A stretch of 64,000 nucleotides of DNA from positions 41,608 to 105,607 of the forward strand of contig RCAB01000200.1 of assembly GCA_003640385.1 (NCBI GenBank). Reading direction: 5' to 3'. Made by a program: the position numbers and the translations under genes. Position 1 is the stretch's first letter. The number at the start of each line of letters is the position of its first letter. This document shows positions 45,001 to 61,689 of the stretch, piece by piece. The DNA is from Setaria digitata (taxonomy: Eukaryota; Nematoda; Chromadorea; Rhabditida; Setariidae). The notes under the pieces are model-generated. The model was not told the DNA's origin. It made no database searches and saw only the letters and a list, made by a program, of their open reading frames with translations.

Positions 45001-48000
45001 CTATTTGCTTCTTCCAAATTCGAATTCTATTAAACTGAAACCCAAATGGAAGAAAAAACATAACTGCGACTGGACGACTCAAAGTAACTTTAGATTTAAA
45101 ATTTAAGTTTAATAGTGACAGATCAACAGCTGCACAAATTCGATTTTACTTTTCCAAACCATCATTTTTTTTTTAGAATACAGCATTTTTAAAAATCCAT
45201 TCTAGAAAAAAAAACTTTTTTTTCAGGGCTTGAAATTTATTTTTTGAGTATTCCCTCCATTCATTCACCGGTAACTCATCTACTTCCACATTTCCGAAAT
45301 TAGCCGTGTAATCCGGCACTACAACACAGTTTGGATGAATTGGTATCGACAACTTCTGCAGGAACTCTTCATTTTCTTTCTTTTGAGCCATCTCAAAAAC
45401 CTGAATCGTAGAAAAATGAGTATGAAAAACACATGTTAGAATATTATTCAGAAAGAGAATACATTTTCATCGGTTAGAAGAGTCGCCTACCTGAAGAGCC
45501 ACATCAAGAACAGGCTCATTTATTTTCCATGGTGTAACACCCAAATCATTCAGTGCATCGAAAACTGGCCGCGCTTGTTTGCTGGAAAATTTTTTATATA
45601 TTACTATCAGTTTCTGCCTAAAATATCATTTCGAAAATAATATGCAAATATACCGTGACTTTAACCGTTTTTTCATTTCATAATTCACGTTGATCGTTGG
45701 ATAATCTGGATGTGCTCTCAACACACTGCAAGATGAGCCGTAATATGGTCCACCTTCTCCAGAGTCTAACCATGGCCGTGGAGGTACCTATTGTGATTTG
45801 AATGTTTTAAAAACAAATAAAAACAGTAAATGTAATTTAAAAAAAAAAAAAAAAGAGAAAATTACTTTTGATTAAAAGAAGTTAAAATATTCCTGCCTAC
45901 TTCAAATAACGATAAAACAGAACAAAAAGAAACGAAAAATTCATTTCTTAATGAAACAATCTTCCTCATGAAAAGTTAACGTTTTCTTAAAAATCAAAGA
46001 AATTCAGAGAATGAGCGGTAGGAAGTCGAAAAATAGTACGAAAAAGTGACCTTCCTTCTGATTTTTGACTTTTGAGTACCAGATAAATACCAGCATAGTA
46101 CACGAAGTTCGGCTTTCATTTAATGCGAAACGAAAATTAAGCAGTTTCTCAGTTACTTTCTGTCGATATATGTCCCAAATCGAACTAATGTATAAATGAT
46201 TTTAGCTACTCAAAAAGTTCCAAGTTACTGAGAGCTATATAAACTAACTTCCATTGGCAATAAATCAGTGGGAAAAACCATCCACTCAAATTGATGTTTG
46301 CTCACAATGTCCATCATCGGATTGCATATTTTTATCATTTTCGTCACGCACAAAACATCTCCTTCCACAGAACTTTCCTCATTAACGACGTCTTTATAAG
46401 AAAATACAGGGATGCGTATGTTCTCCTCACGACCACCTATAAACTTTGGTTTATATTGAACGTCGAGCAGGAAACTCTATTTATTTATTTATTTAAATCT
46501 CCTCATTTCGATTTTTTTTTCTCTAAATTCTAAAAGTTGCCACCAACCAGTTTTGATATGGACTTTGCACGCTTCTAAAACAATAGATGCGAGGAAGGAG
46601 CCAAGCTGCTCACGTATTCCGGAACTAAAATCAGCACATGGAAGTTTCAACTTTGGATTTATATGCATCCGAGAAGCACAATGCATCCACCATTCACGTA
46701 CTGTGTGCTGTCGTGAAACATCCGGATCCAGAAAATACTTGATGTAGTCAGAGAAAATTTCGTCTTGCATCTATCATAATACAAAAAATTATTAATAAAA
46801 CAGATAAATGCAGAATAAAATCGCTCATCTATGACAGTAAATATATGAATGTATACTTACCTTAGTTATAGTTTTCGACACTTTTTGCAGAAACATTTGA
46901 CCAATAACATTTAAAATCGGATTTGCTAAAGAGTAGCGAAATGTAGTCGCAGGGACTAATTCTTCACCCTGGGCACACATTGATATTACTGTTGAGAGCA
47001 TAAGAGAAGTGCAAATTCTCAAATCCACAACATTCAAGAAATCTTTCACTGCAAAGCAATATTAGCAGTATGCAACAAAAATCAGGTTTAGAAAACCAGC
47101 ATAAATCTTGCGAGCACAGCTAAAATTAACAAATTATAAAACCTACAAGGATATTGGCGTAGTTCTTCAACACGCAATGTCAAGGATTCCAAGATACTTC
47201 TGTACCAGTCCCACTGTTTGATTAAACTTTCCACCGGAATTTCCCTCGAATTTCGATTGAAGTTTTTTACAAATAAATAACGATCGGCTTCTCTTTGTAG
47301 TTGCTCAGCAAACTTTTTTGCGTACTGCTTCTCAAACCAAACAATTTATTGAGTTAAAAAAAAATTTTGATTAAAATTCCAGTAAAAATATGGAGAAAAA
47401 GCTACTTCTGCAAGAGGAATGTTAGAATATGGTGATCCATGATATTCATCTTTCGAAGCAGGTTCATGCAGACCACTGAGAAGTTTAAGTTCCTGAAAAA
47501 TTATATTTTATCAAGAATGAAGTGCAACCCAACATAAATATAATAATTCCAAAAGAAATTCAGAAAACATTAACTCTAAGAATACTTATTTCCCTAACTT
47601 TTTGCCACTTGATGATCAACGGTTTTTACCTTATCATAAGGCCATTCTTTTTCTTCATCTCTGTAGATGATATTTTTACCAAACAATTCACGTTCTCGAA
47701 AACGAATAACCACTTGATCTTCATCAGTAAACAGAAATCGATTGTAGAAACGTGGTAAAGAGCCTAATCCAGCCTGAATAAAAAACATAAGCATTCTGAA
47801 ATTGCTATTTAAAACTCTTCATCAGGGTATTACGAGATAAAAGAGCATGTTTTCTGAATTAGAACTGCAAAGAATGTTTGCAAGTGGTTATAATTCTACT
47901 CTATTGGATTACCATCTAATTTATGTTCACCAGAAAATAAAAATGAACCTGAGAAGTTAATTTACGCCTTAATTCGATATGCGCATCATCGATATCATTA

Positions 48001-49306
48001 GATCTCCCATCAATTGTTCTGATTTCAATCCATCTTTCAAAATGATCCAAAAGAAGTATCCAGGCAGCCTTTATATCATCTCCTTGTATTGGCATCTGTT
48101 CCATTAAATTTGCTAAAGAGAAAAATAACTGTAAAGGCTCTAATGAGTCTGCCAATGACTGATTTCTCGAATAGTGACTATACTGACGAGCAGCAAGCAA
48201 TAATACAACACTGAAGATCTGAAAGAAAAAAACTTTGTCCACCACTGATTTTCAAATTCTCATAGTTTATGAAAACTTTCTGTTTCTATTTAAATCATCG
48301 TGGCCTTTTAGCAAAATCTGGATATATGTAATAAGTCAAATGGAAAGGTACCTCATCATCTTCCTGATCCACAAGAGATTTGTCACTGAGGGAGTCGAGA
48401 TAAGCATGAGTGTAAGCAACCAAATTCCTATAATCATCTCTGAGCGCGTACCTGCAGGAGGAACGACAATAACGCTGAAGGTACCACACACATAGTTACC
48501 GAATATAGAAAAGGAAGAACGAATATAATATTACTTCCACCACATATGTTTCAGCTAAAAATAAAAGAGAACTCCAAAAAAATGAACATTTTTCGTACTG
48601 TTTTAAAGAATTACGAATCAAAGTGCAATTAATTCGCAGGACATTACTATTCCCGAAGCGTATCTCACTTCCCGAAATAATTCTAACGGTTATTGTCGCA
48701 ACTTCATTAAAACTTTGATTTGTCATAACAGCGAACAATTTACCGAATCAAATTACACTGTGCAGTATTTCGTTTCACCAAATCGCCATACCGTTTATAC
48801 TCACTCTTCAGTTCCCTTGCAAGAAGCGATTTTGTCCGTTCTTTCCACGTCGATTTCTTTTTAACAACTTCATTTTTCGTTTTTGCAGTCGATATACTGA
48901 CTGGAAAGGAATAAAATGATAACAATATGTAGTGATAAAAATTAACATTAGTACCTATTTCTCTATACAAAGCTCAACTTCCTTCACAGCAAACAATTCT
49001 TCGAATATATCATGTTTTGTACATTATATACTACGTTGTATGTCTGGAAAGAAAGTCTTCGTCAGGTACATAAATGATAGAAGACTAAAACATTTACTGG
49101 AAAACTAGTTTGTTCTCAAAATAATCCTGTAAATAAGCCTGTGAAATCTCGAGCGCACGCGCCTATAGCCATAAAAACTAGTTGATGTAGTGTGGAATCA
49201 CTTGGATAAAATAAACTTCACCGGTAGATTCGGTCGTCTGACAGTGTGTTTCCCGTATAAGTTGTTTAAACCATTCCAGCTGTTTCAATAACCGAAAGTG
49301 CTTCAT
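42032..49306 (-). CDS. rpom-1: mitochondrial DNA-directed RNA polymerase (POLRMT), 23 exons, 1144 aa
   Basis: Minus-strand exons: 49306-49222, 48900-48744, 48451-48352, 48218-47949, 47773-47630, 47492-47406, 47330-47147, 47048-46861, 46770-46548, 46436-46249, 45787-45654, 45581-45491, 45400-45216, 44952-44771, 44582-44430, 44362-44282, 43823-43661, 43582-43480, 43372-43268, 43102-43032, 42946-42787, 42477-42268, 42202-42032; all junctions keep phase. This is the T7-like single-subunit enzyme that transcribes mtDNA. The C-terminal polymerase domain carries motif A ([10 protein letters not shown]711), [16 protein letters not shown], motif B ([14 protein letters not shown]), [15 protein letters not shown] and motif C ([11 protein letters not shown]1054), and ends in the typical YFFS. 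The basic N-terminus ([20 protein letters not shown]) suits a mitochondrial presequence. TTCTAG directly precedes the ATG, a likely spliced-leader site. Intact, near human length. Confidence 0.95.
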
Positions 49307-50087
49307 CTAGAAGTGGAGAATTCAATCATTCCAACCACCGCAAGGCTCGGTGTATTCAAGATATCTCAGTACCACTCAGTCACGACTCCGCGACATCTCT
49401 CAGTCAGACATTCACGTATTCCCATGCCACTCACGACACCCCGGTCCTAGCCTCCGGTACCAGAGACAGGAACCCCGACACTGCGAGTCAAAACCTACTC
49501 ACGTCCATCTTGCTTCCACATTCTCAATCTCTAACCCATTACCAGCCATAACTATTTCGCCACGTTGTCGTTCTTATCCACCTCTTCCATTGCATTTCGC
49601 TTTTCCCTACTCCATCCTTCTTCATTTCAGTCGTTGCATTTACTAAATCTCTCATAATTCAACACTATTCAGCTGATCTTTTTATCCCTGCTGTCTTCCG
49701 TTCACTTCCTGATTGCTGACTATTTCCTTATCCTGCTTCCCTAATTATTAGCTCTCTAATCTATTTCGTGCTCTAAAGACAGGAAGATACCATTAATAAG
49801 GCTATCGTTATAAGACTTAAATATAAAAGTCACGAAATCGAGCTGCACTCCTCTTTTGTGCTGTTTCACATTTTTAAAGTCTCGTCATGCTTCAAAATTT
49901 GAATTGTTGCGGGAATCTTAGCGTTCATAATTTCTATTTTAGTAAATTGTCATTATTTTCCATCATTCATAATTAATTACTATCACACCTTAATCCAATT
50001 AGTCACCGCCATCTTTTATCATCGGTAGCTACTCTTACTATTCGTATTTATAGCTACCATTTTTCTTTCTTGGTGAAGCACAATAGA
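49307..50087. promoter_or_regulatory. divergent POLRMT / MCM5 promoter interval
   Basis: About 780 bp separate the two divergent start codons. The POLRMT-proximal half (49330-49560) is less AT-rich and rich in ctcagt/cactca and cct motifs, as promoters of housekeeping genes often are. No TATA box or defined element can be assigned with confidence. Confidence 0.5.
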
Positions 50088-54704
<4,617 letters not shown>

Positions 54705-54915
54705 TCTCATCTTAAGTCGTAATTTGGGTACTTTTTTGTATAATATTCAATTATTCAGTCATTTGTTCAAATTCGCTGTTAAATTGGGAAATGACAATTT
54801 CACGTGAAAATTTTTGCCTCCAGAATGATATGATGTACATTTTGTTACTATTTTATGTTTTATTTTATAAACGTGATAAACGCAATACCTTTTGTTATAA
54901 CTGATGCAAACAGAT
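54705..54915. other. tail-to-tail spacer between MCM5 and AGMO
   Basis: Only about 210 bp between two convergent stop codons, so the two 3' UTRs probably lie very close or overlap. AT-rich, with tataat/taaaac-like sequences but no clear shared polyadenylation element. Confidence 0.5.
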
Positions 54916-57900
54916 TTAGCACGGTAGAAGGTTGCCATTTGCTATCATCTGAAAAATGGGTGATTAAAGAAGTAACTAAAATGAATTCAAGTTTTTCAGA
55001 AGAGTGAAATGTAACCGCTCACTCGATTTGTTGGTACCTTTTTCATCATAATTTTTTCAGCATTTTCACTAGCGGTTGAATCGATCTGCAAAAAAGAAAC
55101 TGCTGAGTTATGGGTGCTTATCGATTGCTGCAAAATGTAAAACATTTTCTGCAGAATGCTTTGCAGATTTAAAAAATCAAAAAATCAGGAATTTGAGAGT
55201 TGGTGATAGTTTACTTTATTTTTTTATTTTATTGCGCAAACTGATGGTTTGCCCATCATTCTTCTTTATACTTACATGACATGCGATGTACCCACACAAG
55301 AATATCGCGCTTAACATATAAACAACTATCATGAATATCTTGCTCGATTGCATTTCCGCAGGACTTGTGATAGAAAAAATATAAGATGCTGTTACAGCTA
55401 TACATCGCAAGATTTCCTGGTATGGTGAGTACATCCTTAAATTGGCATTAGCTATTTCAAAATTTTGAAGCAATTAACTGGCAGCTGTGGTACAGTGCAC
55501 AGTAGTTTAATTATTGCCATTTTCATTTCCCCTCTTTTTTACTTTCTTTTTTTATTGCAAGAATTTAACATGATCAATAGGTTGTGTTGGTGATAAAAGC
55601 TCTAATCTAATTGGACTACAGAACTGTTCGGGAATAACGCTTTATGCTAAGCGTGAAATCTCTTTCCTATTTTCCTACACTAATTTCATTTCTATCTGAT
55701 TTTGGATTTTTTTCGGCCTAAGCAGATATAAATACAATAGCCCTATTTTTTTTGGCTACGAGTGATTAGGTTAATTTGGTAGTACGTACTGTTATTCTAA
55801 TTTATTTTACCACAATTTTTACTTGGTTCATTTGATCTTTGCACGAGGCGTGAATGAAATATTTTTACCTGAATGGATTAAAAAGAAAAAAAATGTCAAC
55901 AAACTTTCGATCGAAAAAAGCCCCCAAACATTGCATCGTTATGATAAAGAATGCTAATTTGACGGTAAAATGAATATAAGACATTTCGCCACGATCAAAT
56001 TCAAAATGGAAATACACGACTAATAGCAATAGGAAGTGTCCAAAACAGTATGCCTTTTGCCAGGTGGGGATTGTTGGGTTGTAGAGAATAACTTCATCTT
56101 CAATCTAAAATAACTTTCAGTTCAGACTTGTTAATGCGGAATTAAAAGTAAAAGATTGATTCATGTTTGTTAAAAGTAACCTAACTACTGATTGTTTTTC
56201 TCAGTCCGCTGGTGATACAGCTAGTAAAATTAAAATTAATGAAATTCAATTCACCGGTGGAATGCCTTCCTCATGATCAACCATTGAGAACCAATGGAAA
56301 TACTGTCGTACTTTCATACCAGGCAAATATATCGGTGGATAATAAATGGCTTTCAATTTCTCAATACCACGAAATATTGGTTCACCTTTTTCTGTTTTCA
56401 TTCGCCATTTCACGAACAAGATATCATATATGCTGTGAAACTGAAAAATATTTTAATTTTAAATGAAAGAAATTGATAGCTATAATGTGACTGATGAGTC
56501 TTATGATGAAAATAGCAAGCAATAATAATTTTTACTGAGAAATGTTGCAAATGCATGCAGTTTGTTAGGATTACAATGAGAATAGGTAGCACGACAGTTG
56601 ATTGCATTAAATACTTTGCAAAAGTACAGCTAATTCTCGATTGCAATTTTCCTTCTTTTTCTTTGGAAAAAAAATTTTTCTTATTTCTAATAAATAGGGA
56701 ATAACTGTGGAGGTGCTGTATTTTTTCTTTGCTCTCTTGCAGCCACAAGCTTGTGATTGCATTAGCTCTCTAGTCTGAATTATGCTATCATTTGAGTTTT
56801 TAATTATGTATGCAAATAATTCAATAAACAATAGCAGATTTAAAAACCTGAAGGTAGATTTGATTGAAATTTCTTTCACGATGGACAAGCCCATAAACTG
56901 GTTTTTCAAGTGGGCGTTCTGGCTCAAAAGTACCAAACATCTTGTCCCAAATGATAAATACTCCCGCGTAATTACGATCAATACAATATGGGTTACGGCC
57001 ATGATGGACACGATGATGTGACGGTGTATTGAGGATGATTCCTAGGGATCCATAATTATCAAATAACTGCAAAATTATGAGAAATGTTATCAGTTATCAG
57101 TTAATCACTTGTATTTTGACATATTCTAAACACTTTCTGAATCACTTCTTTGCAATACTAATTAGTTTAGTTTCCATAATTTGCCCAGCTAAGTTTTAAT
57201 AGCTCATAAAAAGTCTTACAAATTTAAAGAAATAATATTCACCCAAATGATATTGTTTCATTTGCTTAAAACTCAATGAACTTGAATGAAAAATTGCACT
57301 TGTTATGTTTGAATCTCTCAGAATCTGATGCCACGTTCCGTTTGTTCTTTTATTCCTAGCTTCCCAGCAAAATTCATTTCCAGAAATTCTTTCATTACTA
57401 AATTGAAGGGAAAATCATACAGAGGTATGCAATGTAAACTGATAAATCTCGCTAAAATAGCGGTGTACCAAAAAGATTGTTGGTGGAATGAAAAATGCCT
57501 GGAGAACATCGTAGATGGCAAGTCCAACATCTTCAAAATAAAATATTCTTAGAATTAAAACAAAAAAAAAAAGATAAAAAAATCGATCATTACTGAAGAA
57601 TAATTTGTTGATTGTGAAATGGAACATGTTCAGTGATAAAAATAGTTTGAAAAGAATATTTTCAGCTTTGAAAATTATTCATTTCAACAACTCTTTCCAT
57701 CAATGTTGAAATGCTTATCTTGAATAGCAGCTTGTCGGAGAGCTGTTGTGTAGTTAAAATATTCGGAACTGTGATGTATTGTGTGCAGTCCCCATAAAAA
57801 TCCAATTTCTGGAAAGTAAACTACGACATATTATTTTAGATGTAATTAAGATTTAAAAAAAAAAAAAGTATAAAATTAATAAAGAAGTATTTATGTTGAT

Positions 57901-59611
57901 TTCAAAACAGACACTTTGAGAAAAATTTTTAAATTTTTTAGAATAAAATCATTGAAATTTGATATTGCTTTCTTCAATTAAAATAACTGAAATGTACCAT
58001 GAATAGCACGATGGCCAAGATAATACATGAAATCCTGGAAAAAAAGACAGGAGATCCAGGTCAATGATGAGTTCCAGGAATTCTCGACTAGTCGAAAATT
58101 GTTCCAAATGTAGCCATAAGCAAATATTGCTATCGTCCTTCCACCAAACCTATGAATTTTCTCTTTTTCAAATTCAGTTAAAGAAGCTGATTTGTTTGTT
58201 TTAGATAACAGGAAAAACATCTTAGCAGTTAATGATTTGGATAAGTATGCAAGTTTTAAGTTTAGTGAAGTTGAAAACACAATTTCATTAAACTTAGTTT
58301 CAAGAATTAAGATGTGACGTAAATGGTAAATCGAAGCATCTCATTGCGGAAAATTCTTTTTTAATTAAAATTATAGCAGGACTAACTTTTGCAGTTGCTA
58401 AATTATTCGATTACTGAAATTAATGCATGCAAAATAAAAGAAAACTTTTTCTTCTGAATTTCAACGGAAAATATCTTCAGATAGGCTAGAAGTATTGTAA
58501 TTTTTATTGTTTTTTTCTTATTCATTAATTAATTGCCTAATCAGATGATGTAGGAAGTTCGCTAACGAATTTTAAAATAATTCTTGTAAATTTATCCATT
58601 TCGAATTATTATATTTCACTTAATAAATTTATTGACTTAATAAAATTAGTCCTCGCATTCTTCCCTATTACATGTCATTCATATTTTTGTCGCTATTTTT
58701 TCTTTTTCGAAATTATTTGAAAAAGAAAAACTTGCTTGAAACATTGTGAAAGAATTCCCGCAGAAATTGATGTAATAGAATCGTTGAGAGCAAATCTTCC
58801 ACTATTTCCACGTATCATTAAGAAACAAAATTCTAGCATGATAAATACCAACCACCAAAGACTAACCTAGAATAAAAAAAAGCTAATCATGAAGGTTGCT
58901 AGAGAAAGGACTAAAATAATAATAAGCTATTTATGAATCTTTTTTTTGGATCTGAAGTTAAGAGTTTATTTAACAAATCACTGTTAATTACGATGATCTT
59001 GAATTTTAAAAATTTATTCCATTAATTGATGATTTATCATAACGGCTTACTGTACTCTACTACTGTATGGTATAACATGTAATATTAATCTGTGATACAG
59101 TGCCGTAAAGACTTTAAATATCAAATAATTCGATATCTTCAAATGAAGTCTGTGACTATTTTAGTAACTTATTAATTAACTGCAATATAATTCATCGACA
59201 AAAAGGCTTTACTACTTGTGTTGGATTGAAAAAAAAAGTAATTTTATAATTAATAATTAATGAATACATAGTGAAGAAGAAAATGTTAGTAAAATTAAAT
59301 CTATTGATATTTTTGTAAAATAATGCTCTATTTAACGGCTGAATTTTGGTATTTTTTTTATCAGTGGTAGAATTTTGGGATTACGATATCACCTGTGTCG
59401 TATAATTAGGCACCTCATCGATTGTTTCGAACATTGTTTCATTAGGTGTAATTAAATAATAGGTATGACGTAGACTGTTTAAGTCCAGTCGGTGCAATAA
59501 TCGTTCTAGTAGTGAAAGGTCCGGAAATATTTGACTTAGCCATTGTTCCAAATAATTTGTAAATGACATCGCAATACGCAAAATGCTGCTTCTTAAAATT
59601 TCAATTAACAT
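54916..59611 (-). CDS. agmo-1: alkylglycerol monooxygenase (fatty-acid hydroxylase superfamily), 10 exons, 442 aa
   Basis: Minus-strand exons: 59611-59393, 58866-58736, 58149-57998, 57808-57719, 57530-57421, 57066-56848, 56440-56255, 55416-55276, 55085-55038, 54948-54916. AGMO is a tetrahydrobiopterin-dependent ER membrane enzyme that cleaves the ether bond of alkylglycerols. The N-terminus has [17 protein letters not shown], followed by hydrophobic segments. The di-iron histidine boxes are HRAIH (163-167), HTIHHSSE (176-183) and HHRVHHG (251-257), followed by [16 protein letters not shown]. The 442-aa total is close to human AGMO (about 445). Two introns are unusual: the second needs a GC donor (aa/gcaagt), and the fourth appears to start ataagc where gtaagc is expected. 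The last three exons are assigned by phase and hydrophobicity and are less certain. Confidence 0.85.
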
Positions 59612-59659
59612 TTTAATTTATTCACAATTAGCAACAAAATGTTGACAAACGAGAGATGC

Positions 59660-59705
59660 ATTAATAAGAAGTTTGTGTGCAACAGCACACAAACTTCTTA
59701 TTAAT
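59660..59705. repeat. perfect 21-bp foldback hairpin, 4-nt loop
   Basis: Arm 59660-59680 (attaataagaagtttgtgtg plus c) is the exact reverse complement of 59685-59705, with loop aaca. It lies about 50 bp upstream of the AGMO start codon. Confidence 0.92.
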
Positions 59706-59993
59706 TATTCTGATATACAAAAACTGCTAAATATTTTTTAATTACAAACATTTATTTGCAATAAGTTATCTTATTTTTAATTAATTCAACGAATTTTGTA
59801 ATTTAAAACTATTAGTTCTTGGGCAATAATGCATATATTATTTCTTAATGTAATTGTTTAAGAATCATTTGCTAATTAATTGAGAACCATTCTTTCAAAC
59901 AGGGAAAATGTTGAGTGTGCTGATGATAATCGAATGTCAACAGGTTAAATTTTCGCTCGAAAACGGTGCAATACTTATACGAATATATTGAGG

Positions 59994-60226
59994 TGATAAT
60001 TTTTACTTCCGGTTAAATAAATTAGCAAAATCCGGAATTAATCATTCATTTCTAATATCAAATATTGTTCGGTCTAAAAAATATCGCAAGCGGAAAGTAA
60101 AAAAAGAGNGGTGATAATTTTTACTTCCGGTTAAATAAATTAGCAAAATCCGGAATTATCATTCATTTCTGATATCAAATATTGTTCGGTCTAAAAAATA
60201 TCGCAAGCGGAAAGTAAAAAAAGAGC
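59994..60226. repeat. direct duplicate of about 115 bp around a single N
   Basis: The block beginning ggtgataatttttacttccg occurs before the N near 60110 and again directly after it, differing at only a few positions. This is most simply a contig overlap that was not merged. Confidence 0.8.
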
Positions 60227-61648
60227 AGGCGCAAACGGTATACGGTTCGTTTCCGGAATAGATAGGTAAATATGAAGATACAAGTTAATTTTAAAAAATA
60301 CAAGCGTGATCTAGTTGAAGTATAAGCATAAAACATAATAGTCGAAATAAAGATATAAGTAGAGGATAAGATAGCTCTAAGCAATGTAATCATAACTTAG
60401 TATAAGTATAAACGCAGTGAAGCTTGATAGTCTTGATAAAGATATAGGTGAAGTATAAGATTGCTTGTTTAATTATAGGTATATACCTGTGATTAGGGTG
60501 ATTGAACCAAGTATGGTGAAGTGTAATGAATCAATTAATGAAAGAATGATTATTATGACGAATCGGAATAGTGATGGGCTTCATGAAAGTCTTGTCTTGT
60601 CTTCTTTAGTTCATCATAAAACAAGTTAGATGTCGGGAGCTGTCAATTGTTCAATTCATCATTTGATGGATTAAGTCATTTCGTCTCTTTCTACTTCTTT
60701 TCTCATCTTGTTTTCAATCATTTCATCCATTTCCAGTACTAATTAGGTCAAATGATTCGATTTCTCTTCCAACAATCCCTTTGCGCCCTATTCGAATCTC
60801 AAATTTTGGAAAAATCTATTAAATTCGTGAAAATTCCACAAAATATAATTTCACTTACTTTAACGGAACCATTCTAGAAATATGGACAAGATAATAAAAT
60901 ATTCCTGATTGATCTTAGACCTATATTTACAGGGATGATATTGTAAAAGATGAGATGAAGGAGTGGATCAGTGAAATTTGAAATTTATGGTTTCTGAAAA
61001 TGATCTGAATCTTTTAAGGAACGAGAAAGAAGCGAAGGAATTTTTATCGATAGATTATTATATTCTACAGCATTTTCTAATTTATTTCATTGATTTATTA
61101 TCAAATTTTAAAACTTTATTTTTGTTTTAATCTTTTAATTTCATTTTGGTTTTAAAAGACACTATTAATTAAATGATACAGAATTAAATTTTTTTTTTGA
61201 ATTTTTTCCTTCACCTATTATAGCAAAAAAAGGTAGCGAATATTACATACTGATTGTGAAACTGTAAAAAATTTATTTCCGAAATAACTCATTCCAGAAA
61301 GGTCAATTCAAAAAAATGTTTCCACACATCTCTGATACTTAATTTCAGAAGCAATCAACAAGTCATCTGCAGTGAAAGGTATGTTTAATTTAATCTTACC
61401 CTGCACTTTTACCCGTCCTGAAGGGTTGAGTAATTTGTAATATGGTAGTCTAACCGGTATATATGCCTGATATAAGGTGAAAATATATGATGAAAGGTGA
61501 ATTCGGGTCAAGGTCAAATTAATGTTCATTGCAAGGGAGGAGCGGAAAATGCTGTGTTCCTTTTCTCGGATGGTGGAATTATTGAAAATTTGGATTTTGA
61601 CTGATAAAGCAAACATCTACTACCTACCCACATATAAATTTTTGTTTT

Positions 61649-61689
61649 AGGTAAACTATGCAATAAATCATTTACTGCATAGTTTACCT
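61649..61689. repeat. foldback hairpin, 14-bp outer stem plus inner TAAAT/ATTTA stem
   Basis: Arm 61649-61662 (aggtaaactatgca) is the exact reverse complement of 61676-61689. Inside the loop taaat and attta pair as well, so nearly the whole 41-bp element folds. Confidence 0.85.

Noticed and set aside
49350..49646. 98-codon plus-strand ORF between POLRMT and MCM5
   Set aside because: Low-complexity Ser/His/Pro composition in the divergent promoter region, with no splice context.
56212..56466. 84-codon plus-strand ORF
   Set aside because: It is the complement of the AGMO exon 56255-56440, which fits the family and splice phase.
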